DNA from: Bhargavaea ullalensis
Lineage (GTDB): Bacteria > Bacillota > Bacilli > Bacillales_A > Planococcaceae
DNA: 64,000 nt
Assembly (NCBI RefSeq): GCF_040545425.1
Contig: NZ_JBEPLW010000001.1
Reading direction: 5' to 3' (one strand)
The position numbers and the translations under genes are program-made. Positions 9,500-18,437 of the stretch are shown here, in pieces (positions within the stretch are counted from its first letter, which is position 1; each line of letters starts with the position of its first letter). The notes under the pieces are model-generated. The model was given only the letters and a program-made list of their open reading frames with translations, was not told where the DNA came from and did not search any database.

Positions 9500-9640
9500 G
9501 CCTAATATCGGAGTAAGGAAGCGGAAATCGGAGTAAGGCGCCCAATATCGGAATATGGAAGCGGAAATCGGAGTAAGCCATCCAATATCGGAGTATGAGA
9601 GCAAAAACTAGAGAAGGCGTCCAATATTGAAGTAAGGGAT
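9500..9640 (+). repeat. Family B repeat units between arrays A and C
   Basis: About seven units related to the ATCGGAGTAAGG core at about 20-bp spacing, decaying towards the right (GGAATATGG, TAGAGAAGG, TGAAGTAAGG). The orientation is the same as at the other family B loci. The decay at the edge looks like an old array border. Confidence 0.75.
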
Positions 9641-9675
9641 CAAGAATCGTACAAGGGGAAATTTGTGGACACCAT

Positions 9676-10402
9676 CCGGCATTTGAGACCATTACCGGAC
9701 ATTAGGTTGTGCGACATTCAAAGGTCCTGTCGCGACATTCACGGACTGTCGCCAGTTAACCCGGCATTCGGGGCCGCTAACCGGACATTCAGTCGTGTAA
9801 TCCCGACATTCGCGGACTGTCGCCAGTTAACCCGACATTCGGGGCCGCTAACCGGACATTCAGTCGTGTAATCCCGACATTCGCGGACTGTCGTCAGTTA
9901 TCCCGACATTCGAAGCAACAATCCCGACATTCGAAGGCGTAATCCCGACATTCGCGGGTCCTATCCCGACATTCACGGACTGTCGTCAGTTATCCCGACA
10001 TTCGAAGCAACAATCCCGACATTCGAAGGTGTAATCCCGACATTCGCAGGTCCTATCCCGACATTCACGGGCCGCCGCCAGTTAACCCGACATTCGGGGC
10101 CGCTAACCGGACATTCAGTCGTGTAATCCCGACATTCGCGGGTCCTATCCCGACATTCACGGACTGTCGTCAGTTATCCCGACATTCGAAGCAACAATCC
10201 CGACATTCGAAGGCGTAATCCCGACATTCGCAGGTCCTATCCCGACATTCACGGGCCGCCGCCGGTTAACCCGACATTCCGGGCCGCTAACCGGACATTC
10301 AGTCGTGTAACCCCGACATTCGCGGGTCCTATCCCGACATTCACCGACAGCCATCAGTGATCCCGACATTCGAGCCCACTATCCCGACATTCACGTCCCT
10401 CC
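9676..10402 (+). repeat. Tandem repeat array C: 21-bp units with CCCGACATTCG core
   Basis: About 32 cores of CCCGACATTCG (variants CCGGACATTC, GCGACATTC), mostly 21 bp apart, with some 29-bp units carrying an extra GTCGYCAGTTA-type stretch. A higher-order repeat of 184 bp is present: 9964-10147 and 10148-10331 are nearly identical, and the next copy begins at 10332. The left edge is degenerate. No coding signal is seen. Confidence 0.93.
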
Positions 10403-10529
10403 GGCATTGACTCCCTACATATAGCTTGCACCCACTATCCACCTCCGCCCAACGCCCCACCCGCCGCACCCCAAAAACAGGCCGCACGGCCCTTCTTCAA
10501 TAAAAGGCTGAAATCCATATGGGTATGTG
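10403..10529 (+). other. C-rich, G-poor tract before the ybxF promoter
   Basis: About 125 bases without a gene. From 10441 to 10500 I count 32 C and 9 G in 60. It lies between array C and the promoter of the str operon. A Rho-loading role for transcripts entering from the left is an inference. Confidence 0.4.
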
Positions 10530-10558
10530 TTGACAGACTGCGCTGCAGGTGATAATAT
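10530..10558 (+). promoter_or_regulatory. Sigma-A promoter of ybxF-rpsLG-fusA
   Basis: TTGACA at 10530-10535, a 17-base spacer and TAATAT at 10553-10558, 45 bases before the ybxF start codon. Confidence 0.85.
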
Positions 10559-10602
10559 ATTCAAGGTTGAGAGCTGACTTTCTGTTCCTTGGAGGAAATG
10601 GC

Positions 10603-10848
10603 ATGGCTCATGGACAAGCGAATCAGAAGATCACGATCATCGGGATCAAACAAACAGTGAAAGCACTCCGGACGGGGAAGGTGCGGGAGATTCTCCTGGC
10701 ATCGGATGCGGACGGGCGGCTGCTCGGCGATCTTCTCGTGCTTGCACGGGAGAACGGGGTACCGGTCCGCTATGCGGGTACGAGACGTGAGCTCGGCCTG
10801 GCACACGGGATCGACGTCGGAGCATCAGTCGTGGCGATCACTGAATGA
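10603..10848 (+). CDS. rplGB: L7Ae-family K-turn RNA-binding protein YbxF
   Basis: 81 residues of the L7Ae/L30e/S12e/Gadd45 fold, which binds kink-turn RNA. The core pattern IGIKQTVKALRTGKVREILL then ASDADGRLLGDL and VGASVVAITE is typical of the YbxF group found before rpsL in Bacillus. The ATG at 10603 follows GGAGG at 10591-10595 with normal spacing; an upstream in-frame extension has no ribosome site. It is the first gene of the str operon, 97 bases ahead of rpsL. It probably binds a kink turn in rRNA or a leader RNA; the target cannot be seen here. Confidence 0.93.
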   Translation: MAHGQANQKITIIGIKQTVKALRTGKVREILLASDADGRLLGDLLVLARENGVPVRYAGTRRELGLAHGIDVGASVVAITE

Positions 10849-10945
10849 CGGTTTTTGCGATAAAACGCAAAGACTTTGTTTTTACCCCAAAAATGAACCA
10901 CCTGGATGTGTGGTATTACAAAGAAGTGAAGGGAGGACCCTATCG

Positions 10946-11365
<420 letters not shown>

Positions 11366-11415
11366 TTCCAATTCGGCACCCCTGAGTGCCCAACAGTTTG
11401 AAAGGAGGAACACAC

Positions 11416-11886
11416 ATGCCTCGTAAAGGTCCAGTTGCAAAACGCGACGTGTTGCCGGATCCAATGTACAACTCGAAGCTCGTGACACGTCTGATCAATA
11501 AAATGATGGTGGATGGCAAGAAAGGGACTTCCCAGCAAATCCTCTATGGTGCGTTCGACCTTATCCGTGAACGTTCCGGAAAAGAACCGCTTGAAGTCTT
11601 TGAAGCCGCTCTTGAAAACATCATGCCAGTCCTCGAAGTGCGTGCCCGCCGTGTCGGTGGCGCGAACTACCAGGTACCGGTTGAAGTCCGTCCTGACCGC
11701 CGGGTGACACTCGGCCTCCGCTACCTCGTCAACTACTCCCGCCTCCGCGGCGAGAAGACGATGGAAGAGCGTCTGGCGAACGAGATCCTCGACGCGTCCA
11801 ACAACACGGGTGCTTCCGTGAAGCGCCGTGAAGATCTCCACAAAATGGCGGAAGCGAACAAAGCATTCGCTCACTACCGCTGGTAA
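11416..11886 (+). CDS. rpsG: Ribosomal protein S7
   Basis: 156 residues, the usual bacterial length. It binds the 3' major domain of 16S rRNA and starts head assembly of the 30S subunit. It begins MPRKGPVAKRDVLPDP and ends NKAFAHYRW, both typical. AAAGGAGG lies 7 bases before the ATG. It sits between rpsL and fusA in the standard str operon. Confidence 0.98.
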   Translation: MPRKGPVAKRDVLPDPMYNSKLVTRLINKMMVDGKKGTSQQILYGAFDLIRERSGKEPLEVFEAALENIMPVLEVRARRVGGANYQVPVEVRPDRRVTLGLRYLVNYSRLRGEKTMEERLANEILDASNNTGASVKRREDLHKMAEANKAFAHYRW

Positions 11887-11937
11887 GATCGAGCCGAAGA
11901 TTATTCTATTCCGACATAACAGGAGGAGAAACACATT

Positions 11938-14016
11938 ATGGCTAGAGAATTCTCCTTGGAGAACACCCGTAACATCGGGATCATGGCCCACATCGACGCC
12001 GGTAAGACGACGACGACTGAGCGGATCCTCTACTACACGGGTAAAATCCATAAGCTTGGGGAAACGCACGAAGGCGCATCCCAGATGGACTGGATGGAAC
12101 AGGAGCAGGAGCGCGGAATCACGATCACATCCGCTGCAACGACTGCTGCCTGGAAAGGCTACCGCGTCAACATCATCGACACTCCGGGACACGTGGACTT
12201 CACAGTTGAAGTTGAACGTTCCCTGCGCGTGCTCGACGGTGCGGTAACCGTCCTCGACGCCCAATCCGGCGTTGAACCACAAACAGAAACGGTATGGCGC
12301 CAGGCTACAACTTACGGCGTGCCGCGTATCGTGTTCGTCAACAAGATGGACAAGACGGGTGCAGACTTCCTGTACTCGACCAAGACACTTCATGCCCGCC
12401 TCCAGGCGAATGCACACCCGATCCAGCTTCCGATCGGCGCGGAAGATGATTTCCGCGGCATCATCGACCTGGTTGAAATGAAGGCGACGATGTACGGCAA
12501 TGACCTCGGCACCGAGATCGAAGTCATCGACATCCCTGAAGAATTCAAAGACCAGGCAGAAGAGTACCGTGAGAAACTCATCGAAGCCGTTGCAGAAGTC
12601 GATGAAGACCTCATGGAAAAATACCTCGGCGGCGAAGAACTTTCCGTCGACGAACTCAAAGCGGCTATCCGGAAAGCAACGCTCGCCGTTGAATTCTATC
12701 CGGTTGTATGCGGTACGGCATTCAAAAACAAAGGTGTCCAGCTCGTTCTGGACGCAGTTGTCGACTACCTGCCGTCGCCGCTCGACATCCCGTCCATCCA
12801 GGGCATTGACCCTGACACGGGCGAGGAAATGGAACGCCATGCTGACGATGAAGAGCCGTTCTCCGCGCTCGCATTCAAAGTCATGACCGACCCGTTCGTC
12901 GGTAAGCTGACGTTCTTCCGTGTGTATTCGGGCGTTCTCCAGTCGGGTTCTTACGTCCAGAACTCGACGAAGGGCAAGCGTGAGCGCGTTGGCCGGATCC
13001 TCCAGATGCACGCAAACTCCCGTCAGGAGATCTCCGAAGTGCACGCAGGCGAAATCGCCGCTGCCGTCGGCCTGAAGGACACGGGCACAGGGGATACGCT
13101 CTGCGACGAAAAATCGCTCGTCATCCTCGAGTCCATGGAATTCCCTGAGCCGGTCATCTCGGTTGCAATCGAACCGAAGACGAAAGGCGACCAGGACAAA
13201 ATGGGTACTGCGCTTGCGAAACTGCAGGAAGAAGACCCTACATTCCGTGCGCACACAGACCAGGAAACCGGCGAAGTCATCATCGCGGGCATGGGTGAGC
13301 TGCACCTCGACATCATCGTTGACCGTCTCCGCCGTGAGTTCAAGGTCGAAGCGAACGTCGGTGCGCCTCAGGTATCCTACCGTGAGACATTCCGCCAAAG
13401 CGCTGAAATCGAAGGCAAATTCGTACGCCAGTCCGGCGGCCGCGGTCAATTCGGCCACGTCTGGATCGAGTTCTCCCCGAACGAAGAAGGCGCAGGCTTC
13501 GAGTTCACCAACGGCATCGTCGGCGGTGTGGTTCCGCGTGAATACGTACCGGCTGTTGAAGCCGGTGTCAAAGACGCACTTGAAAATGGTGTCATTGCCG
13601 GCTATCCGGTCATCGACGTCAAAGCGCGCCTGTTCGACGGTTCGTACCACGACGTTGACTCCAGCGAAATGGCGTTCAAGATTGCCGCTTCCATGGCCGT
13701 CAAGAACGCTGCAGCGAAAGTCAACCCGGTTCTCCTTGAGCCAATGATGAAAGTCGAAGTTGTCATCCCTGAAGAATACATGGGTGACATCATGGGCGAC
13801 ATCACATCCCGCCGCGGTCGCGTGGAAGGGATGGAGGCACGCGGCAACGCGCAGGTCGTCCGTGCAATGGTTCCACTTTCCGAAATGTTCGGCTATGCGA
13901 CGTCGCTCCGTTCGAACACGCAGGGCCGCGGAGTCTTCTCGATGGTGTTCGATCACTACGAAGAAGTTCCGAAGTCCATCCGGGAAGAAATCGTTAAAAA
14001 AAATAAAGGCGAATAA
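11938..14016 (+). CDS. fusA: Elongation factor G
   Basis: 692 residues. It is the translocation GTPase: P-loop AHIDAGKT at residues 17-24, DTPGH near 81-85, NKMD at 135-138. Domains II to V follow, including the RGRVEGMEARGN loop of domain IV/V. AGGAGG stands before the ATG. Position between rpsG and tuf is standard, with 51 and 116 bases of spacing. It ends KKNKGE at a TAA. Confidence 0.98.
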   Translation: MAREFSLENTRNIGIMAHIDAGKTTTTERILYYTGKIHKLGETHEGASQMDWMEQEQERGITITSAATTAAWKGYRVNIIDTPGHVDFTVEVERSLRVLDGAVTVLDAQSGVEPQTETVWRQATTYGVPRIVFVNKMDKTGADFLYSTKTLHARLQANAHPIQLPIGAEDDFRGIIDLVEMKATMYGNDLGTEIEVIDIPEEFKDQAEEYREKLIEAVAEVDEDLMEKYLGGEELSVDELKAAIRKATLAVEFYPVVCGTAFKNKGVQLVLDAVVDYLPSPLDIPSIQGIDPDTGEEMERHADDEEPFSALAFKVMTDPFVGKLTFFRVYSGVLQSGSYVQNSTKGKRERVGRILQMHANSRQEISEVHAGEIAAAVGLKDTGTGDTLCDEKSLVILESMEFPEPVISVAIEPKTKGDQDKMGTALAKLQEEDPTFRAHTDQETGEVIIAGMGELHLDIIVDRLRREFKVEANVGAPQVSYRETFRQSAEIEGKFVRQSGGRGQFGHVWIEFSPNEEGAGFEFTNGIVGGVVPREYVPAVEAGVKDALENGVIAGYPVIDVKARLFDGSYHDVDSSEMAFKIAASMAVKNAAAKVNPVLLEPMMKVEVVIPEEYMGDIMGDITSRRGRVEGMEARGNAQVVRAMVPLSEMFGYATSLRSNTQGRGVFSMVFDHYEEVPKSIREEIVKKNKGE

Positions 14017-14045
14017 TTGAATTTCACCTTTGTTTCGAGTATAAC
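14017..14045 (+). promoter_or_regulatory. Candidate internal promoter of tuf
   Basis: TTGAAT at 14017-14022, 17 bases, TATAAC at 14040-14045, starting right after the fusA stop. A separate tuf promoter would fit the extra EF-Tu needed relative to EF-G. The match is moderate. Confidence 0.5.
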
Positions 14046-14132
14046 TAACGTATAAGCTATGGAGGGTGGGGAAGTCCGGCTTCCCCGAATCCATACACCC
14101 AATATCTCTTACCTTTAAGGAGGATTTTCCTA

Positions 14133-15320
14133 ATGGCTAAAGAAAAATTCGACCGCTCCAAAACGCACGCTAACATCGGTACAATCGGTCACGTTGACCA
14201 TGGTAAAACAACTCTGACTGCTGCAATCGCAACAGTTCTCGCCAAAAAAGGCGGCGGTGAAGCACGTTCGTACGCTGATGTTGACAACGCTCCTGAAGAA
14301 AAAGAGCGCGGCATCACGATCAACACTTCCCACATCGAGTACGAAACAGACAAGCGCCACTACGCGCACGTTGACTGCCCTGGACACGCCGACTATGTCA
14401 AGAACATGATCACAGGCGCTGCTCAGATGGACGGCGGGATCCTCGTTGTATCCGCAGCTGACGGCCCAATGCCACAAACTCGCGAGCACATCCTCCTGTC
14501 CCGTCAGGTAGGCGTTCCTTACCTCGTCGTATTCCTCAACAAGTGCGACATGGTAGACGACGAAGAGCTCCTCGAACTCGTTGAAATGGAAGTCCGTGAC
14601 CTCCTCTCCGAGTACGACTTCCCTGGCGATGACGTTCCAGTCATCAAAGGTTCTGCTCTGAAAGCCCTCGAAGGCGAGCCAGAGTGGGAAGAAAAAATCG
14701 TTGAACTCATGGACGCTGTCGATGAGTACATCCCAACACCACCACGCGACACGGACAAGCCATTCATGATGCCTGTCGAGGACGTATTCTCGATCACAGG
14801 CCGTGGTACGGTTGCAACCGGCCGTGTAGAGCGTGGCCAAGTCAAAGTCGGCGACACAGTCGAAATCGTTGGTCTTGCTGAAGAAGCTAAGTCGACAACA
14901 GTTACGGGCGTTGAAATGTTCCGTAAGCTCCTCGATTACGCTGAAGCAGGCGACAACATCGGCGCGCTCCTCCGCGGTGTAGCACGTGAAGACATCCAGC
15001 GCGGCCAAGTTCTTGCAAAGCCAGGCACAATCACTCCGCACACGACGTTCACTTCTGAAGTTTACGTCCTGTCGAAAGAAGAAGGTGGCCGTCACACGCC
15101 ATTCTTCTCCAACTACCGCCCACAGTTCTACTTCCGTACAACGGACGTAACTGGCGTCATCACACTCCCAGAAGGCACAGAAATGGTTATGCCTGGGGAC
15201 AACATCGAAATGAACGTTGAGCTCATCTCCCCGATCGCGATCGAAGAAGGTACGAAATTCTCGATCCGTGAAGGCGGCCGTACGGTCGGTGCCGGCGTCG
15301 TTGCAACAATCAAGAAGTAA
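14133..15320 (+). CDS. tuf: Elongation factor Tu
   Basis: 395 residues. It delivers aminoacyl-tRNA to the ribosome as a GTP complex. The P-loop GHVDHGKT is at residues 19-26, DCPGH near 81-85 and NKCD near 136-139, followed by the two beta-barrel domains ending GAGVVATIKK. AAGGAGG lies before the ATG. Codon choice is noticeably more biased (CTC, CGT, GTT) than in neighbouring metabolic genes, consistent with very high expression. Confidence 0.99.
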   Translation: MAKEKFDRSKTHANIGTIGHVDHGKTTLTAAIATVLAKKGGGEARSYADVDNAPEEKERGITINTSHIEYETDKRHYAHVDCPGHADYVKNMITGAAQMDGGILVVSAADGPMPQTREHILLSRQVGVPYLVVFLNKCDMVDDEELLELVEMEVRDLLSEYDFPGDDVPVIKGSALKALEGEPEWEEKIVELMDAVDEYIPTPPRDTDKPFMMPVEDVFSITGRGTVATGRVERGQVKVGDTVEIVGLAEEAKSTTVTGVEMFRKLLDYAEAGDNIGALLRGVAREDIQRGQVLAKPGTITPHTTFTSEVYVLSKEEGGRHTPFFSNYRPQFYFRTTDVTGVITLPEGTEMVMPGDNIEMNVELISPIAIEEGTKFSIREGGRTVGAGVVATIKK

Positions 15321-15399
15321 TTTCCTTCAACTGAAATAACGGGAACCGTGCAGCCTGATCAGCCGCGCGCGACCCTGCGCTGTCCAGACGTGGACGGCC

Positions 15400-15436
15400 G
15401 CCCTCCAGCCCAGACGTGGGCCGGAGGGCTTTTTTG
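15400..15436 (+). terminator. Intrinsic terminator after tuf
   Basis: GCCCTCC-A-GCCCA pairs with TGGGC-C-GGAGGGC around a GACG loop and is followed by six T. It closes the str operon. Confidence 0.93.
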
Positions 15437-15490
15437 TGTTGTGGGGGCGAAGAAGAGAAGAGTGGAGAACGGACGGGGGAGAAAGGGGGT

Positions 15491-16205
15491 GGAAATCGGA
15501 GTAAGCGGTCCAAAATCGGAGTAAGGAACCGAAATTCGGAGCAAGCAGCCCGAAATCGGAGTAAGGAACCGAAATTCGGAGTAAGCGACCCGAAATCGGA
15601 GTAAGGAACCGAAATTCGGAGTAAGCGACCCGAAATCGGAGTAAGGAACCGGAAATCGGAGTAAGCGGTCCAAAATCGGAGTAAGGAACCGAATATCGGA
15701 GTAAGGGACTGAATATCGGAGTAAGGAACCGGAAATCGGAGTAAGCGGTCCAAAATCGGAGTAAGGAACCGAAATTCGGAGCAAGCAGCCCGAAATCGGA
15801 GTAAGGAACCGAAATTCGGAGTAAGCAGCCCGAAATCGGAGTAAGGAACCGAAATTCGGAGTAAGCGACCCGAAATCGGAGTAAGGAACAGGAAATCGGA
15901 GTAAGCGATCCGAAATCGGAGTAAGGAACCGAAATTCGGAGTAAGCGAGCCAAAATCGGAGCAAGGAACCGAAATTCGGAGTAAGCAGCCCGAAATCGGA
16001 GTAAGGAACCGAAATTCGGAGTAAGCAGCCCGAAATCGGAGTAAGGAACCGAAATTCGGAGTAAGCGACCCGAAATCGGAGTAAGGATCCGAATATCGGA
16101 GTAAGCGGTCCAAAATCGGAGTAAGGGACCGAATATCGGAGTAAGGGACCGAATATCGGAGTAAGCGGTCCAAAATCCGAGTAAGCGGTCCGAAATCGGA
16201 GTTGG
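15491..16205 (+). repeat. Tandem repeat array B: 36 units of exactly 20 bp, ATCGGAGTAAG core
   Basis: Thirty-six units, first TCGGA at 15496 and last at 16196, all spaced by exactly 20 bp with no indel. The core is (A/T)TCGGAGTAAG; only three GCAAG and one ATCCGA variants are seen. The rest of each unit (types GCGGTCCAAA, GGAACCGAAA, GCAGCCCGAA, GCGACCCGAA) varies and tends to alternate between GGAACC and GCNNYCC types, giving a weak 40-bp super-period. CCGAAATTCGG within many units is a palindrome. Three open frames run through on the minus strand only because 20-bp repeats cycle frames without stops; they have no ribosome sites and I do not regard them as genes. Confidence 0.96.
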
Positions 16206-16213
16206 TCCTAACA

Positions 16214-16234
16214 AGCCAGACGCTCTGTCTGGCT
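16214..16234 (+). other. Perfect hairpin at the right end of array B
   Basis: AGCCAGAC pairs with GTCTGGCT around a 5-base loop, 10 bases after the last repeat unit. There is no T run on either strand, so it is not a standard intrinsic terminator. Confidence 0.6.
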
Positions 16235-16310
16235 GATCGGTTAACAATCGGCCAATGCTTCAGGGCTTCCCATATTAATTCTACGTTCGATTATGCACAT
16301 AAATTTTATA

Positions 16311-16550
16311 ATAGGCCCCCGCAAACCAAACCAAACCTTCATCATTCAAACCGCCCGCCCATCATCCAAATGCCTTCACATAACCCTAACATCATTCAAG
16401 CCCCTCTCCCACAACCCAAGCCGCCGCCTGTCCCCCACACCTTCCCTCCTTTCAACCGTGCCTCCATACTTTCATTGTCCCCATCCCGCTCCCGTCATTC
16501 ATCATCCTCCCGATCAGGCTTCGCCACCCGCTCTTGAAATCGCTTTCCTT
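16311..16550 (+). other. C-rich, G-poor tract upstream of the ilv promoter
   Basis: No gene is seen here. In the 180 bases from 16321 to 16500 I count 84 C and only 14 G, a strong strand asymmetry against the surrounding GC-rich DNA. Such C-rich, G-poor, unstructured RNA is what Rho factor loads on, so this may be a Rho-dependent stop for transcripts leaving tuf and array B. That role is inferred. Confidence 0.5.
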
Positions 16551-16564
16551 TCTGTTGTCAAACA

Positions 16565-16579
16565 AATATTTTAAAAACT
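16565..16579 (+). promoter_or_regulatory. CodY-like box upstream of ilvD
   Basis: AATATTTTAAAAACT matches the CodY consensus AATTTTCWGAAAATT at 11 of 15 positions. It lies in an unusually AT-rich patch about 135 bases before the predicted transcription start. CodY control of ilv-leu genes by branched-chain amino acids and GTP is well known in Bacillus; binding here is inferred. Confidence 0.45.
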
Positions 16580-16612
16580 TTTCCGAATGCGTGAAATGCG
16601 ATATATCGCGGT

Positions 16613-16626
16613 TGTAAACGATTACA
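16613..16626 (+). promoter_or_regulatory. CcpA cre site upstream of ilvD
   Basis: TGTAAACGATTACA matches the cre consensus TGWAANCGNTNWCA at every position. It is centred about 88 bases before the predicted transcription start. This position resembles the activating cre of the Bacillus subtilis ilv-leu operon, where CcpA stimulates transcription and counteracts CodY. Confidence 0.75.
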
Positions 16627-16672
16627 TTTCTTCTCCACTATTCTAAATTGGCAAAAAACTTAAAAATCGAGG

Positions 16673-16701
16673 TTGACGCTGTTTCGGTTCCGCGATATGA
16701 T
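16673..16701 (+). promoter_or_regulatory. Sigma-A promoter of ilvD and the ilv-leu operon
   Basis: TTGACG at 16673-16678, 17 bases, TATGAT at 16696-16701; 66 bases separate it from the ilvD start. It is the only clear promoter I see for the ilvD to leuD block. Confidence 0.8.
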
Positions 16702-16767
16702 GTTCCCAATTCATTTCCGGGGACGGCGCACAGCCGTTAAGCCGCAAGACCGCAGGGAGAGATCACC

Positions 16768-18435
16768 ATGAGAAGCGACATGATCAAAAAAGGAATTGAC
16801 CGGGCACCGCACCGGAGCCTCCTTTACGCAACGGGCGTAAAGGCGAAGGATATGGGCAAGCCGTTCATCGGCGTGTGCAATTCGTACGTCGACATCATCC
16901 CGGGGCATATGCACCTCAACAAATTTGCCGAGGTCGTGAAAGACGCAATCCGAGAAGCCGGCGGCATCCCGTTCGAGTTCAACACGATCGGCGTGGACGA
17001 CGGAATCGCGATGGGCCATATCGGGATGCGCTACTCGCTTCCGAGCCGTGAAATCATCGCAGATGCAGCCGAAACGGTTATCAATGCTCACTGGTTCGAC
17101 GGGGTGTTCTACATTCCGAACTGCGACAAGATCACGCCGGGGATGCTGATGGCCGCAGTCCGCACAAACGTCCCGTCCATCTTCGTATCCGGCGGTCCGA
17201 TGGAAGGCGGCACATCCGCAGAAGGCAAGCCGCTCTCGCTCATGTCGGTGTTCGAGGGCGTCGGCTCCTACAAGCAGGGGACGATGAGCCAGACCCAGCT
17301 TCTCGATATCGAGCAGAACGCATGCCCGACATGCGGCTCCTGCTCCGGGATGTTCACCGCCAACTCGATGAACACCCTGATGGAGATGATGGGCGTGGCG
17401 CTTCCGGGGAACGGCACGATCGTCGCCACCTCCGACGAGCGGCACAACCTCATCCGCGAAGCCGCCAAGCAGCTCATCCGGATGGTCGAGGAAGACGTGA
17501 AGCCGCGCGACCTCGTCACCCTCGAAACGATCGACGACGCATTCGCGCTCGACATGGCGATGGGCGGATCGACAAACACGGTCCTCCATACACTCGCCAT
17601 CGCGAATGAAGCCGAGATCGACTATGACCTCAAGCGGGTGAACGAAGTCGCCGAGCGCATTCCGTACCTCGCGAAAATCAGCCCGGCTTCGGATTACACG
17701 ATGCATGATGTGCATCTTGCCGGCGGAGTCAGTTCCATCATCCGGGAACTTTGCGAGATTCCCGGCGCCATCCACGGCGACCGCATGACAGTGACCGGCA
17801 AAACACTTTACGAGAATGTAAAAGATCAACCGATTTTGAATGAAGCAGTCATCAGGCCGAAAGAAAATCCGTATAGTCAGGTGGGCGGCCTATCCGTCCT
17901 ATACGGCAATATCGCGCCGGACGGCAGTGTCATCAAAGTCGGGGCGGTCGATCCGTCCATCAAAGTGTTCGAAGGCGATGCCATCGTCTTTGAGTCACAG
18001 GAAGACGCACAGCGGGGCATTGACGACGGGACGGTCCAGGAAGGCCATGTCGTCGTCATCCGGTACGAAGGCCCGAAAGGCGGACCGGGGATGCCGGAAA
18101 TGCTTGCCCCGACGTCTGCCATCGTCGGCAGGGGGCTCGGCACAAAAGTCGCGCTCATCACCGACGGCCGGTTCTCCGGCGCCTCCCGCGGCATTTCGAT
18201 CGGCCATATTTCGCCGGAAGCGGCGGAAGGCGGCCCGATTGCACTCGTCGAGAACGGGGACATCATCACGATCGACCTCACCAACCGGACGATCGAGCTC
18301 CGGGTCCCGGACGAAGTGCTGGCGGAACGGCGCAAGAACCTCAAGCCGTTCGAGCCGAAGATCAAAAAGGGCTACCTCGCCCGCTATTCAAAACTGGTCA
18401 CGTCCGCCAACACAGGCGGCGTCATGAAAATCTAA
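16768..18435 (+). CDS. ilvD: Dihydroxy-acid dehydratase
   Basis: 555 residues. It dehydrates 2,3-dihydroxy-isovalerate and -methylvalerate to the 2-oxo acids, the third common step to valine, leucine and isoleucine. The three iron-sulfur cysteines are in VCNSYVD, PNCDKITPGM and CPTCGSCSGMF; the C-terminal DGRFSGASRG motif is present. AGGGAGAG precedes the ATG. It heads the operon, unlike in Bacillus subtilis, where ilvD stands apart from ilv-leu. A T-box lies immediately after the stop codon, so ilvD escapes that control. Confidence 0.97.
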   Translation: MRSDMIKKGIDRAPHRSLLYATGVKAKDMGKPFIGVCNSYVDIIPGHMHLNKFAEVVKDAIREAGGIPFEFNTIGVDDGIAMGHIGMRYSLPSREIIADAAETVINAHWFDGVFYIPNCDKITPGMLMAAVRTNVPSIFVSGGPMEGGTSAEGKPLSLMSVFEGVGSYKQGTMSQTQLLDIEQNACPTCGSCSGMFTANSMNTLMEMMGVALPGNGTIVATSDERHNLIREAAKQLIRMVEEDVKPRDLVTLETIDDAFALDMAMGGSTNTVLHTLAIANEAEIDYDLKRVNEVAERIPYLAKISPASDYTMHDVHLAGGVSSIIRELCEIPGAIHGDRMTVTGKTLYENVKDQPILNEAVIRPKENPYSQVGGLSVLYGNIAPDGSVIKVGAVDPSIKVFEGDAIVFESQEDAQRGIDDGTVQEGHVVVIRYEGPKGGPGMPEMLAPTSAIVGRGLGTKVALITDGRFSGASRGISIGHISPEAAEGGPIALVENGDIITIDLTNRTIELRVPDEVLAERRKNLKPFEPKIKKGYLARYSKLVTSANTGGVMKI

Positions 18436-18437
18436 AT

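Noticed and set aside
9074..10402. CRISPR array
   Set aside because: Repeats are 20-21 bp per full unit with an 11-bp core and spacers of only 8-10 bp that recur within the array; no cas genes and no leader. Not CRISPR.
15310..16247. Three overlapping open frames of about 200-300 codons on the minus strand across array B
   Set aside because: They arise because a 20-bp repeat without stops cycles through all frames; the products are variants of LTPISxSLLRF-PYSDFG. All three frames are open equally, there is no ribosome site and no codon bias. Similar frames cover 26928-27430. Such entries are likely database noise.
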